Assembly (NCBI GenBank): GCA_020465985.1
Contig: JAANYP010006886.1
Span: forward strand, 140,001 to 204,000
From: Centrapalus pauciflorus
Taxonomy: Eukaryota > Streptophyta > Magnoliopsida > Asterales > Asteraceae
Direction of reading: 5' to 3'
DNA length: 64,000 nt
Below the pieces are notes generated by a model, which had not been told where the DNA came from, ran no database searches, and saw only the letters and a list, made by a program, of their open reading frames with translations. Each line of letters opens with the position of its first letter. The first letter of the stretch is position 1. Below, one piece after another: positions 32,016 through 42,641 of this stretch. The position numbers and the translations under genes are program-made.

Positions 32016-32081
32016 CTCCTGGAAGTTTCTGGCAAGGAATAACCATATCATGTCCAAAAGGGAAGCTTCTTCTTCATTTAT
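32016..32081 (-). pseudogene. KEA relic exon with internal deletion
   Basis: Minus strand, acceptor TTATCAG and donor GTACTAAAT. It encodes INEEEASLLDMIWLFLA and then the remains of QKLPGG. In KEA1/KEA2 about eight residues stand between these parts (memory), so a deletion of roughly two dozen bases has shifted the frame. This marks the locus as a pseudogene. Confidence 0.7.
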
Positions 32082-32193
32082 CTGATAATATGGAACATGA
32101 AATCATTGATCATAAAACAAAATACTGAAAAACATTTAGCGAAAAACTTGAAGTATATGGCAGATAATATAAGGCAATTGACAAATGGCATAC

Positions 32194-32365
32194 CTCTTGA
32201 TGAGGAAGCATCTCAATTAGCTTTTTGACTCTCTTCGGTAATTTTTTTATTTGTTTGACCAACGACTTAGCATTTGATGGAACTTCATCGATACTCGTAG
32301 TGATAGAGTCGGGTTGTTGAAATACTTGATGCGTCTGTTCTTGTCGTTTAGCATAAAAGGCAAAA
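32194..32365 (-). pseudogene. KEA relic exon (pre-transporter segment)
   Basis: A 172-bp minus-strand exon with acceptor GCATGTCAG and donor GTATGC, encoding FAFYAKRQEQTHQVFQQPD, TTSIDEVPSN and KQIKKLPKRVKKLIEMLPHQE. I recognise this as the segment just before the antiporter domain of chloroplast KEA1/KEA2. The exon order with 32016-32081 and 20882-21018 is that of the gene. Upstream, however, kinesin rather than KEA exons are found. Confidence 0.75.
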
Positions 32366-32808
32366 CTGACATGCATATATAAAACAAACTTTAGCACCGA
32401 ACATTTATATATAATAACCCACTGATCTTCAATATGTATATCTTTTATTCATTTTTCTTTCAAATAATTGAATTAGAATAAATATTTACCCTGCACCAAC
32501 AAGCAAATAGCCAAGCAACAGCTTAAATTGTAACAATATAGTTTTAGATGTTTTGAGTTATGAAACTCAATAAGCAGTTAAAATTTATAGTATGGTTGGT
32601 GTAAAAGAAACTATTAACAAGTTTCCGGTGCTAGCATTACCATAAAATCATCTACCAATGCTGTTGATGCATACCAATTCCACGTGAATTGTTTGTTTTA
32701 TTGAAGACATCATGTGCAAGCTAAATAAACTGAATAGAATTACACTTGAAAAATTGTTAAATTGTAGCAAATACAACAGTCTAAAATTAGACATTAACAA
32801 GTACCTAC
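32366..32808. other. Intron-like gap between kinesin and KEA relics
   Basis: About 440 bp of AT-rich sequence with no ORF and no recognised repeat. Somewhere in it lies the junction between the two gene relics. Confidence 0.4.
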
Positions 32809-32914
32809 GTGAGCATCTGATTCACAAGGGTCCGCAATGTCACATTTGTTGTGATATTCATTAAGTTTTTTGGAGAAGTTCTGAGTTGGTAGCCTCTAGC
32901 CAATCAATTTTTCC
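32809..32914 (-). pseudogene. Kinesin-4-like relic, exon 4
   Basis: Minus strand, acceptor CTAAAG and donor GTAGGT. It encodes DWLEATNSELLQK and, after a small frameshift, KLNEYHNKCDIADPCESDAH. This resembles the coiled-coil neck after the motor of plant kinesin-4 proteins (memory). The frameshift makes it non-coding as it stands. Confidence 0.55.
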
Positions 32915-33056
32915 CTTTAGATTCTACAAGCACGTAGCACGTACAACACCAGACACACGTTAGGCGTTAGCATAATTCATTTTTTATTTCTAATAATCTC
33001 TGCCTAATTTTATGACAATTAGGAACCAAAACAACATTAAAAAACATACATATTAC

Positions 33057-33155
33057 CTGCATTTTAATAAGTTCAGTGTCCTTCCTCTTAGTGACTTCAT
33101 TAATCTTTTGGAGAAGTTTCTCTGAGTTGGTAGCCTCTAGCCAATCAGTTTTTCT
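33057..33155 (-). pseudogene. Kinesin-4-like relic, hybrid exon 3
   Basis: 99 bp, phase 0 at both ends, acceptor TTTAG and donor GTAATATG. The first half (DWLEATNSEKLLQKINE) repeats exon 4. The second half (TKRKDTELIKMQ) repeats the end of exon 2 (AQKKETELIEVQ). It therefore looks like the product of a tandem duplication. Confidence 0.55.
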
Positions 33156-33289
33156 CTAAAGATCCTACAAGCAAGTAGCACAAGACCATATGCACATTAG
33201 GATAAACCTTTCTAATTTCTAATAATCTGTCCAATTTTATGACATTCAGTAACAAGAAAATGTATATATATTATAAACATACATAATAC

Positions 33290-33397
33290 TTGCACTTCGA
33301 TAAGTTCAGTTTCCTTCTTTTGAGCAAGTTCTGCTTGCAATAATGTTAGCTGCTGTCTCAATTTGTGTGTATCAGTAGGAAATACTTCTTTTTGTAC
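33290..33397 (-). pseudogene. Kinesin-4-like relic, exon 2
   Basis: 108 bp, phase 0, acceptor TTTAGCAG and donor GTATTATG, encoding VQKEVFPTDTHKLRQQLTLL followed by QAELAQKKETELIEVQ. It is a coiled-coil sequence directly after the motor end. Confidence 0.55.
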
Positions 33398-33505
33398 CTG
33401 CTAAATTTGGGAAAAAAATTTCCATTAAGCACATAAGTAAAAACAATGATGCAAATCGTAGTTTGATGGAAATTTAATTTAAGAAAAGATATTAAATAAA
33501 CTCAC

Positions 33506-33562
33506 AGAAGCTTTATTCTGAATGTTCCGAGCACGATTAGCATATTTAACATGTACAATGAA
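33506..33562 (-). pseudogene. Kinesin-4-like relic, end of motor domain
   Basis: 57 bp, phase 0, acceptor AATTAG and donor GTGAGT, encoding VKYANRARNIQNKAS. LKYANRARNIQNK is the signature end of the kinesin-4 motor domain, a microtubule motor of the KIF4/FRA1 type. The residues before it (FIVH) do not match the family, so the preceding part is degenerate. No further motor exons could be supported upstream. Confidence 0.65.
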
Positions 33563-34615
33563 CTAATTTCTATTCTTTTTTACAGAATATCAGTCCCGCA
33601 AGTACCTTATCTCCCACTACAATGGAACATCTATGCATTAATATGCGTTAAAATAGATAAATTAAAAAGCTATAAATACCAAATGATGCCAAATAACACT
33701 ATAATACAATTAACAAACCTTTAAATGATGCATGTGCTCACCAGGTTCAAGAAACACAACATGTCAATTTTAACATTCAAGTAATGAGTACTTTTAGTTG
33801 TCAAATCTATGCAATAGCTCATTCTAATATAACAAACTATAATGAAAATTGACAATGAACATGTATAAAATATTATAAATTTAGATAATATATTTTTACA
33901 TGTCAATTAAATTTGCAAGGTCCCTGACATACTGCATTTGCTTTATAGTTTACAAGGTCCCTGACAAACATCTTCATTTTCCTGTAACATAAGAAATCAA
34001 CTGTCATTTCCTGTTGACAATGGATGAAAAGTAACCTGGAATTCTCTAATAGGACACAACATAACATATATACAACATAAAGATTCTGTTATGCAAAATA
34101 AGCCAACTTACTAACCATTAGCCCATCTAGATGCAAACCAACATCCATCGAATGTACCCCTGCCCATCATCAATGTTGCAATATGATAAGCAGCTAAAAC
34201 TCAACCCAAACTGTAACACGAAATCCTCATAAAAGGAACATTAAGTTTGGGACATTAATGAAAAAAACCGAGCAATGACTACAGAGTAGCAATTAGATAG
34301 TGACACCTAAGGCCATTGCAAGTCTCTGCATCTCCCACACAAGCTTGAACAAATGAAGAAACCTTTGCACAAATAGCGAGAATCAAGACAAAAAAATCTC
34401 AGATAATCGATCTAACTGCTAAAACCATACTGTACGAATGATTCAAACTAGAACAAGGTAAATTCATGTTTGAACATGGCGCCAAAATAATCAACATCTT
34501 TGTGATCAAATCTATAAATCGGGGATTTTATAGCTGTGTGTGTTCTCGGAATGTTACTGAGGGGTAAGAGAGATCTTTACAAACCTACAACTTCCTCATT
34601 TGGACCTTCATTAAA
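33563..34615. other. AT-rich region upstream of the kinesin relic
   Basis: About 1 kb. GTCAGGGACCTTG (minus strand) occurs twice near 33916 and 33953. Degenerate motor-like sequence may be present near 33590-33640, but I cannot support an exon. Nothing else was recognised. Confidence 0.3.
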
Positions 34616-35017
34616 TCACCGAAACAACACCCACCGCCACCTCGTAGAACATGAGCGAACGTGGTGGTGATGACGGCGATGGCTAGGGTTCGGCCGTTCA
34701 CGAGCTACAGAAGAGAAAGGGCAAGCGAGTGAGAGAGAGAGAGAGATCTGAGGGCTGAGCGATGGTGGCAGCAATGGTGTTTTGTAGGCGGCGGCGCTAG
34801 GTTTTGGGCGCTGCCGTCGGTTGAAGAGGAAGAGAGATGGAGCAGTCGAGAGAGTGAGGGGATGAGCGAGTAGGAACAGATGTCTGTTGGTGTTTGCCGG
34901 TGAAGGAGCTACGGTGGTGAGGCGGTCGCCTACAGGAGACAGAGCAGACAGAGGAGCGCGATAGGAGAAAGAGTGAGTGCTGGTGCGTAAATTAATTATA
35001 ATTAACATAGTTTTCAA
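34616..35017 (-). promoter_or_regulatory. GC-richer, CT-repeat leader-like region
   Basis: On the minus strand this is CT-rich with a (CT)n run at about 34733-34746 and AACCCTAGCC, which resembles the 5' leader or first exon of a plant gene. The 133-codon open frame over it is low-complexity serine/proline/arginine and matches nothing I know. It has the same orientation as the kinesin and KEA relics and may be the promoter part of the same chimera. Confidence 0.35.
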
Positions 35018-37345
35018 AGAAAATTGGGCATGACTCGTTCACACGGAGTCAATATCCCTGTTTTGTTATAAACCATCATTTGGAATGTAAAGTAAATTAC
35101 AAGATAATTCTAAATAGTTACAACAACTATCATCCATCAAAGACATTAGGTATCTATAGGTACACATTTAAGTGTGTTGGTAGACAGACTACCCGAAAAT
35201 ATCACAATATTAAAATTACTTTTACCGAATGTCAAGACTTCAATTGTGGTCCGTTTAAACTCTAGGACCAGGGTCAGCAATCACCTTGCCTTTACTAATC
35301 CACATGAGGTATATAAAAGTGAGGGGTTAGCAAATAAAATTTGCTAAGTGAGTTACTAGATCGATATGGAGTGCAAAGCATACAACATGTATAAATGTTA
35401 AAATGATTATGAAATGACAAGTGCAATATCTTTTTAATAAAATAATGTGGGCATAGCCCATTAATTTGCATAGGTTGCGGTACATGACCCGCTAACCCGC
35501 CGTTGCCAGCAGCTATGGATCAATGTCCAGCTGCGCAACTCCAATCGGCGCCCGAATTCCGGCCACCTACCCACGAGCTCATGTGGTGTAGGAATTTATT
35601 TGCACAAACACAAAGTAAGGCGCTTGATAATAATAATGATAACCTGGATATCCGGTGAGGCCAAGGATAAATGAGCATAGCTCACAAAGGGGTTAATCAA
35701 GATGAATCATATGAACATGAAATGAATAATCATCATGTGTAGCATAAAAGCCATGATATGTATGAAGAAGGAATCAAAGCATAATCAAGATGCTGACGTG
35801 TATAATGGGGTATCAAATAAGGTATGCTGGCCATAGGCCATGATCAAGTAATGAACCGCCAATAAGGCAGTATAATAAAATCAGTGCAATGCATCATATA
35901 AGAGGATGATGCCAAATAGATATGCACAATGTCTTTAATAAAATAAACATGTAATTATGTATGCAACACACACATCAATGCTAGAACTCACAGTACAATA
36001 GGCTATAATAGCCTTTAATGCTCAAAACGGCCGATAAGTCACTTAATGCCTCGAACCGATAACCGACAATTCTTCCAGCTCCAAACCTATTAAATAATGA
36101 TGTTCAAAGTATTCATTAGCTTATAATAGTATATCATAAGATTTGGAAGTTAATTGAAGTGTTCAAATGTTTTCGGTTTAAGTGTCCGAATTTATCGACA
36201 CTGATACGAGTTATTGAGTTTTATAGACTTTTGGTCGATGTTAAACGTTAATTTAAGTGTTATAAGATTATAAAATAATCTCATCATTTTATAGTATCAA
36301 TATAGGGCTTAAAATAAGTGTTTCGGGTGAACCGGGTTCGACTCGTACTACTTTCGTATTTTGACCATAACTTTTTCATACGAACTCGGATTTAAGTGAT
36401 TCAAAAGCCCAGACGAAGAGGACACACAGGGCTACAACTTTTATCTTTTAAAAAATGGTCCATCTGATAGTGAACTCGACGAGTTATATGTGGAACTCGG
36501 CGAGTTCCCTTGATCTGCACTTTCTCTTTCCAGTTTGGCCACTGCACGAACTCCTTTCCTTCTAAACCCATTCCAAACGTATATAACCCCTTAAAAACCC
36601 ATTTTTATGCTTTTGGTTGCTACTATAAACATATATAAACATTCTTTATCATTTATAACATAAGAGTTCATTCTATTTCACTAATTAAACCCTTGGATTT
36701 AGTCCAAAGATTTCCAAACTCAAGTTCATGAATTTCACTAATTCTTCTGTGGATATAACTCAGAAACCAAACACGTGAAATTTTTTTTAAAAATATTGAA
36801 TGAAAAAAGAACACAGAAAAACAAAATGACTAGGATAAGCTAGTAGAGAGAAAGAGATGGGACTGTAATGAAGTTGTGATGGGGATTTGCTTATGGAGAT
36901 CTTCGAACTCTATTTTCCACCACTATCTTGTGCATGACTCCGTGGCAAATATTTGCACCCATAATTAGATGTGTCCCTCTCTGACATGTACATATACATA
37001 CATATATATGTGAAAATTGGTGTGCAATTTTCATATTAAATTTATACATTTATATTACGTATATCATCATTGTAAAGTTGTTTTTCATCTTTAAGAAAAA
37101 GATTATTATGTATAATTTTATGGAAATGAAAAATAATATTATACAAGTATACGAGTTAATCTTGTAATTAAAAAAAGTTTTGATATGGAGTGTATAAGAA
37201 AATTTCTATGAGAATTTTTCTTGTAACTTTGTAATATATATTTTTCAATTGTAGCATTATGCTCTCAAGTTTAAAGCAATTCAAACATTCGATAAAAGTG
37301 AAAATTTTACTTAAATGGGTTAGATTAACGATCATACATTCTATC
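35018..37345. other. Anonymous repeat DNA, possibly gypsy-LTR-derived
   Basis: No coding region. The stretch 35450-35600 is GC-richer. Wording such as GACCATAACTTTTTCATACG near 36362 and the palindromic pair AACTCGACGAGTT and AACTCGGCGAGTT at about 36472-36510 are typical, in my memory, of long LTRs in lettuce-like genomes. I could not define LTR ends or a target duplication. The stretch 36950-37345 is plain AT-rich DNA. Confidence 0.3.
37341..37345. repeat. Target-site duplication of element E (left)
   Basis: CTATC, identical to 51681-51685. Confidence 0.92.
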
Positions 37346-37951
37346 TGTTAAATTTATAATTTCAGATTAAAGCCCAAGTTGATTGTCCACTGTGCAGCCC
37401 AAGGTTTTTGTGGAAGTGTTTGGCCTAATTGGGTTTATTTGTTTGGTCTCTTGGGTCTCATATATCTGGAAAAGAATGGGTCTCATACATCTGGAAAAAG
37501 AAAGGGTTTTGGAAACTTGGTTTTATTGTCACTCCAAGAGACGCCACAGGTTTGCTCTCCTCCTCTCTCGCCTCTTCGGTTCTCCGTCTTCTTGATCTTC
37601 TGTTAGTCGGTTAGCCAATGGTTTTAGTTGTTAAGTCTCTCTATTTATAGAGAAGTTCTCAATGTAAAGTAAACCAAGTTCCATCTTCAGTTCTTTTCGT
37701 CTTCCTCACTATTTTTAGGGTTTACAATTTGTTAGGTTTGTTGTCCAAGATCTGATAATAGATCTTTTAGTTTCCGTTGTAATCTGTTTTGTGTGTGTAA
37801 TTCTTCATCTATTGATGTTGAATTGCAAGAGGGTTGTAGTGAGGTTTTTGTGTAAGTAACAGGGTGGTCTATTTGACCTGTTGTTTTTATGTTTTATTCA
37901 ATAAAAGTGTTATTGTTTAATCTGGTTCGTCAATGGCTTAATTTTTCATCA
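37346..37951 (+). repeat. Element E 5' LTR
   Basis: Starts TGTTAAATTTATAAT and ends TTTTTCATCA. It contains CTATTTATAGAG near 37640 as a possible TATA region. Overlapping short open frames at 37379-37614 are repeated in the other LTR and are not genes. Confidence 0.92.
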
Positions 37952-37953
37952 TG

Positions 37954-37967
37954 GTATCAAGAGCTTC
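37954..37967 (+). other. Primer-binding site of element E
   Basis: TGGTATCAAGAGC closely follows the LTR end. It is a common copia variant of the tRNA-Met type site. Confidence 0.75.
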
Positions 37968-38639
37968 AGGTTGTTTTTCGTTGTTAGGGTAAGCTAGGGT
38001 TAGCCATCGTTTCATCTGCGTTCTCCTGGTTTTGGTGATTTCGACCCAAGATCTTCATAGCATGTCTTCCTTCTCGTTGGTGTGATCGATTCTGGTTTTG
38101 ATTCCGCTACTTCGAAGTGGTCATTGGTGTATACGAATCCTGTTCCTCTGTGGGTTTCCGCGAAGACTCAAAGGGGGAGTTGGGTTTCGCTGCATTTTCC
38201 TGGTAATATTGGGTTTCTATTTGATGTTCTTTTGCTGCCGATCAATGTCATGTGGAGTACTCTGTAAGTATTCTTGACCCCTCTCGTGGTGTAGCAAGTA
38301 CCTGTTCTTGGGAGTTTCCGTACAAACGGGAATGAACTGCCCCTGAGAATCACACTTGGCCTATAGACGAGTTCTTGGTGATTGCTTGCTTTATGTTGCT
38401 TGTTGTTCTGTGCAGTAGTTGTTTGGTGTTGAGTGTCTGGGATCTTGTCCTGGGCTGACCTACATTTGAATGCACGTGATTTAAGACGTGATCCTTGTGT
38501 GCGTGTGTGTACCTTTATATATGTTGATTAAGCTTTTTATATTGTGTATCTAGTGAGGAGTCTCATAGGAACCTTACTTCTAGAGAAGGTAGGTCTACTG
38601 GTTTGGCATCTATGTCTTCTTATCAAAATCGTTTCAACA
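37968..38639 (+). other. Element E degenerate leader and gag region
   Basis: No intact frame. The stretch from about 38016 to 38400 resembles decayed coding DNA but I cannot name a domain. It holds AAAGGGGGAG near 38170, which is not next to an LTR. Confidence 0.3.
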
Positions 38640-38798
38640 AAAGATGATACAACCAGTAGTCTATTCCGTCTTAAATGTAAAAAGTGTCAAAGGACTGGTC
38701 ATACTGTTGGTCAGTGCTTTGAAATTATTGGTTATCCTCAAAAGAATTGGTCTGTTAAATTTTTTAAATGTGGAATGAGTGGTAATAGTGTTGACTAA
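38640..38798 (+). pseudogene. gag: Element E gag zinc-knuckle relic
   Basis: Encodes CKKCQRTGHTVGQC (C-x2-C-x4-H-x4-C, cysteines at about 38675, 38684 and 38714, histidine near 38699) followed by FEIIGYPQKNW, the usual end of copia gag. A second, decayed knuckle (FFKCG) follows before a stop. Confidence 0.75.
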
Positions 38799-39201
38799 TG
38801 TTTATGAAGTGATTGGTTTTTCCTTCTGATTGGAAGAAAGTAGTAATACTGTGTTTTTGAAAAAGGAAGATATTGTCAATTCTCCAAGTACAAGATCATC
38901 CCCTATTAGCCAAATGTCTTTGACCCAAAAATAAGTTTCAAAGCTCCTGTGCTTATTGGATTCTAATCCTAAGACTAATATGTCTCAAAAAAATTTTTAT
39001 AACTCTAATCTGCGCAATGTTGATATTTTGCTTAAGTCAAATTCTAGTTGGTCTTTTGATTTTTTTTTTTAGAATTTGTATTTGGGTTTGTTTGAATGAT
39101 TTGAATGCATTGGTTTGAATTTGATGTATAAAAAAAAAATATGATTTCATCTTATGTATAGCTAGAGTTTAAAAAGACTCGAAACTTTGATTTGTTTTTT
39201 T
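38799..39201 (+). other. Element E decayed sequence left of D
   Basis: AT-rich, with runs of T and A and no recognisable frame. It ends at the insertion site of element D. Confidence 0.4.
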
Positions 39202-39206
39202 GTTTC
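39202..39206. repeat. Target-site duplication of element D (left)
   Basis: GTTTC, identical to 48418-48422. Confidence 0.93.
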
Positions 39207-39871
39207 TGTTGGGAAATAGTCTAAGTAGTTCAAGCTGTTAGTTAGACTTCTCAAACTGTTAGTAGAATTTCTATGTAAGTACAAAGTTCATGCTGTTAGT
39301 TGAAGAATCTCGAGCTGCTAGTGTAAAAGTTCAAGCTGCCAAAGTAAATCAACTCAAGCTGCTCTGTTCAAGCTGTCAAGTGATTCAAGCTGCTCAACAG
39401 TTTTACAAACAGAAAGTGCTGATATTCAGGAAAAGATATCTACACGAAGATTCCAGCATATCTACTATCAGAGAAGTCATGGTCCTTCAAGGAAACAAAT
39501 CAAGAATCAATATAAATACATAGAATAGGTCTTTCTATTGTATAGGAGTTTTTATGCATATTCAAGATTGTAATTGCTTTTTGTTTGAGTTTTCATAAGC
39601 CTCTAAGGTTGTAACACCCTAAGAACAGTTTGTGTTCTTCGTCTAATCAAACAGATTAGATGTGATTGTAATCATTGAAGTCAGCAATACAAGCAATTTT
39701 GATTTACTTATTTATGTCTATCTGTTATGAGTTCTGAAAGCTTTTGTTAAAATAATTAAGTGTTATTCCGCAAACTTCTTAATTAAACTTTGATTCAAAG
39801 CAAGATTGTTGATTTATACTCTGATAAATTCGAATCAGTTAGTCTTGGTTAATTAATTTCAGATCCTGACA
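39207..39871 (+). repeat. Element D 5' LTR
   Basis: Starts TGTTGGGAAATAG and ends GATCCTGACA. TATAAATA at 39511-39518. The telo-box seen in C is altered here (AACACCCTAAG) but intact in the 3' LTR. Confidence 0.95.
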
Positions 39872-39873
39872 AG

Positions 39874-39888
39874 TGGTATCAGAGCCAC
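39874..39888 (+). other. Primer-binding site of element D
   Basis: TGGTATCAGAGCCAC, two bases after the LTR, initiator tRNA-Met type. Confidence 0.92.
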
Positions 39889-39946
39889 AGGTCGTTCTTT
39901 GTTTTTCAAAGTCGAAAGCTTTCTTTTAAATTTTTAATCTTTTGCA

Positions 39947-42625
39947 ATGGAATTTGATAATAGCAGCAGTGGATCTGGGCAAGGACTCAAAGTGCCTATG
40001 CTCAAGCCCACTGAGTTTGAGATGTGGAAACTCAGGATTCAACAGCATATTCAATTCATTGATTATGCCATATGGGAAGCTGTTGAATTTCCTCCTGTAG
40101 TTGATCCAGAACTTGATGATGAGGGAAAACCAGTCAAAACTCCTCCAAAAACTGAACTTGAAAGAAAGGCTAGAATGAATGAAGTAAAAGCTCTTACACT
40201 TTTACAAATAGTCATTCCTAATGCTTATCAACCTCAGTTCAAAAAGTTTTATACTGCTCATTCTCTTTGGAATGCTTTAGAGAAAAGATTTGCTGGTAAT
40301 GCCAGTACCAAGAGAAATCAAAAGGATCTTTTGAAACAGCAGTATGAGAACTTTTCTGGTGGCAAGAATGAAAACCTTACTCAAATCTTTGACAGGTTCA
40401 ACAAACTAATAAGTGAACTGGAAAGTGCAAAAGTCAGCCTGGATCAAGATGAGATCAACAGAAAGTTTCTCAGATCTCTTTGAGAAGAATGGACAGTTTA
40501 TGCTGCACAATGGAGAACAAAAGACACTCTTGATGAAATAGAACTGGATGATCTGTACAACAGTCTGAGAGTGTTTGAGACTGAGATTGATACTAAAAAG
40601 AAATCTCTTTCTTATAATCACAATACTGCTCTTCTGTCATCTGAAAAATCTAATGGCAGTGATTCCTTTTCAGGTGGTGATGGCAACTCTCCTGAAGCTC
40701 ACTATGAGGCTTTTGTTGCCAATGATGGACTGTTTGCTCTAAATGCTGAAGATCTTGAACAGATTCATCCAGATGATCTTGAAGAGATGGATTTGAAGTG
40801 GCAACATGCAATGCTGATCATGAGGGCCAAAAGGTTTCTTAAAAGAACTGGCAGGACCAACTTTCAAGCCAGAACAGAAGGCAAACCAGCTTTTGATAAG
40901 TCAAAAGTTGAGTGTTATAAATGTCATAAGCTTGGCCACTTTGCCAGAGAATGCAGATATCAAAGTCAACAATCATCAAGGTCTCAGCAGACTAATCAGC
41001 CTTCATCATCACAAGCACTTGTCTCTCAATAAGACAATGTGTTTGACTGGAGTGATCAGACAGAGGAAGAATTTCAAAATCAAGCCCTGATGGCAAAAAC
41101 ATCAAATGTCTTCTCCACTGAACTACCATCTGAGGTAAATTCTAAACTTTGCTCTCAATCATGCAAAAATATGGTTAAAAAGTACAGAGATCATAATGAG
41201 AGCATGTGCAAAACTCTAGCTAAGATGGAAGAAAGGAGGTATGAATACATGCAAGCCATAGAAGATCTTGAAAAACAGATCAATGACTATAAAGATAATG
41301 AGATTCAAATGGGACATGATAGAAGATATCATGAGTGGGAGAAAAAGGAGCTAAATAAGAAAATAGAATCCCTAAATAAAAAGGTAGAAGAGACTGAACA
41401 AAAGGTGTTTGAGGCTAATAAGAAACTAGAATCTGTCAATATAGATCTAGGTAATTTCAAATTGGCTAATCAAAAGCTGGAACACCTAATGGAAGTCCAA
41501 TTTAAAGATAGGGTAAAATCTCAGGTTCATCCCAAAGAAGGCATAGGATACAGAGCTACTCTACCTCCATACAACAACAAATACATCCATCCAATGAGTG
41601 AAGTTGCTGACAGGCTTGTCAATGAACCATTAGATGAGTCTATGACTACTATAGATCCTATCCTTGATAACAGTCATGAATCTAAAGAAGATCAGATTCA
41701 AAATAGAGACTGTGAGTGTACAGCAGTTGAGCAAGAACACAAAACAATGAGTGCACCTATAGAAATCCAAGCCCCCGGTAAGAAAGGAAAAGAGAAGATG
41801 AGTGTATGCAATGCTGCTCCACAAGTTTCTGTACATTCTAACTGTAACATTGCATCTTCTTCAAAGAATAATAAAAGGGGTACAAATGTTCCAGTCTGCA
41901 CATGACAAAAGCATGGTGTTCAAAAGATTCCCAAACAACAGCAGGTAAGGGGAAATTAGAGGAACAAGAACCAGAAATTGTCAAATAAAACTGGTTCTCC
42001 AAATCAAACAGTTAAAAGGTGTTTTCACTGTGGAAGGAAGAATCACTTGGCCAAGGATTGTTTTTATAAACCAGCTGTTGCAAAACAGGCTGTGATTCAT
42101 AAAAAGTCAAGTCCTACTCATGTAAAAAATTCAAAGGTCAAACTTTCTGCTACATCAGTTCCAAAGAAAACAGTTGATCACAGGTTTTCAAAAGTTAATA
42201 AAAAACAGTCCACACACCAAAAACAAATTTTGGCAAAACCTAAATTAAGTTTTAAACAAATATGGTGTGTCAAGGACAAATCTTTAGATCAAACTGCTGA
42301 TGCAACAGATCAGACTGCTAAGTCAAATTCTGAAGCTGCTTGTGCAAATTCTGAAGCTGTTTGTGCAAATTCTGAAGCTGTTAGCACTACACACGCAGAT
42401 CAAACTGCTAAGCATCAATCTGGAACTGTTAATGAATCATCTGAGACTGTTAAACGAGAAGATGATCAAAATACCTGGATACCTCATATAATCACTAAAT
42501 ACTCTCCAAAGACTCCATCAGTGGATCTCACTATATATAAGAAGTCAAAAACAGTATTTAGTTATGTCAATGCACAAGGCCAACCCAAAACCAATTTGGT
42601 TTGGGTTTACTCCACTACTAACTAG
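39947..42625 (+). pseudogene. gag: Element D gag with premature stops
   Basis: Continuous frame from ATG 39947 to TAG 42623-42625 (893 codons including the stop), homologous to C gag. Stops at 40481-40483 (TGA where C has GGA), 41030-41032 (TAA where C has GAA), 41903-41905 (TGA where C has TGC) and 41957-41959. The first zinc knuckle is intact (CYKCHKLGHFAREC, about 40912-40955), unlike in C. The second is CFHCGRKNHLAKDC at about 42018-42060. The part after 41945 lies in the candidate intron. Confidence 0.9.
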
Positions 42626-42641
42626 GCTTTTATTTGTGCAG
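41945..42641 (+). other. Candidate gag-pol intron of element D (697 bp)
   Basis: CAG then GTAAGG at 41945, between gag codons. ACTAACTAGG, a T-rich run, then TTGTGCAG ending at 42641. GGC at 42642 opens the pol frame. The length is not a multiple of three, so unspliced gag and pol are in different frames while the spliced form is in frame. Confidence 0.62.

Noticed and set aside
34616..35017. 133-codon open frame on the minus strand
   Set aside because: Low-complexity serine/proline/arginine sequence in a CT-rich leader-like region. No family resemblance and no supported exon context.
36825..36850. Reverse complement of TCTCTACTA, a Helitron-type 5' end
   Set aside because: The preceding base is not the A expected at a Helitron insertion site, it sits in a GA-rich stretch, and no CTRR hairpin end was found to pair with it.
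37379..37614. Three overlapping 61-75 codon frames, repeated at 51108-51343
   Set aside because: They are in the LTRs of element E in three different frames. LTR sequence, not genes.
38170..38185. AAAGGGGGAG tract in element E
   Set aside because: Looks like a polypurine tract but is followed by no LTR start and lies close to the 5' end of the element.
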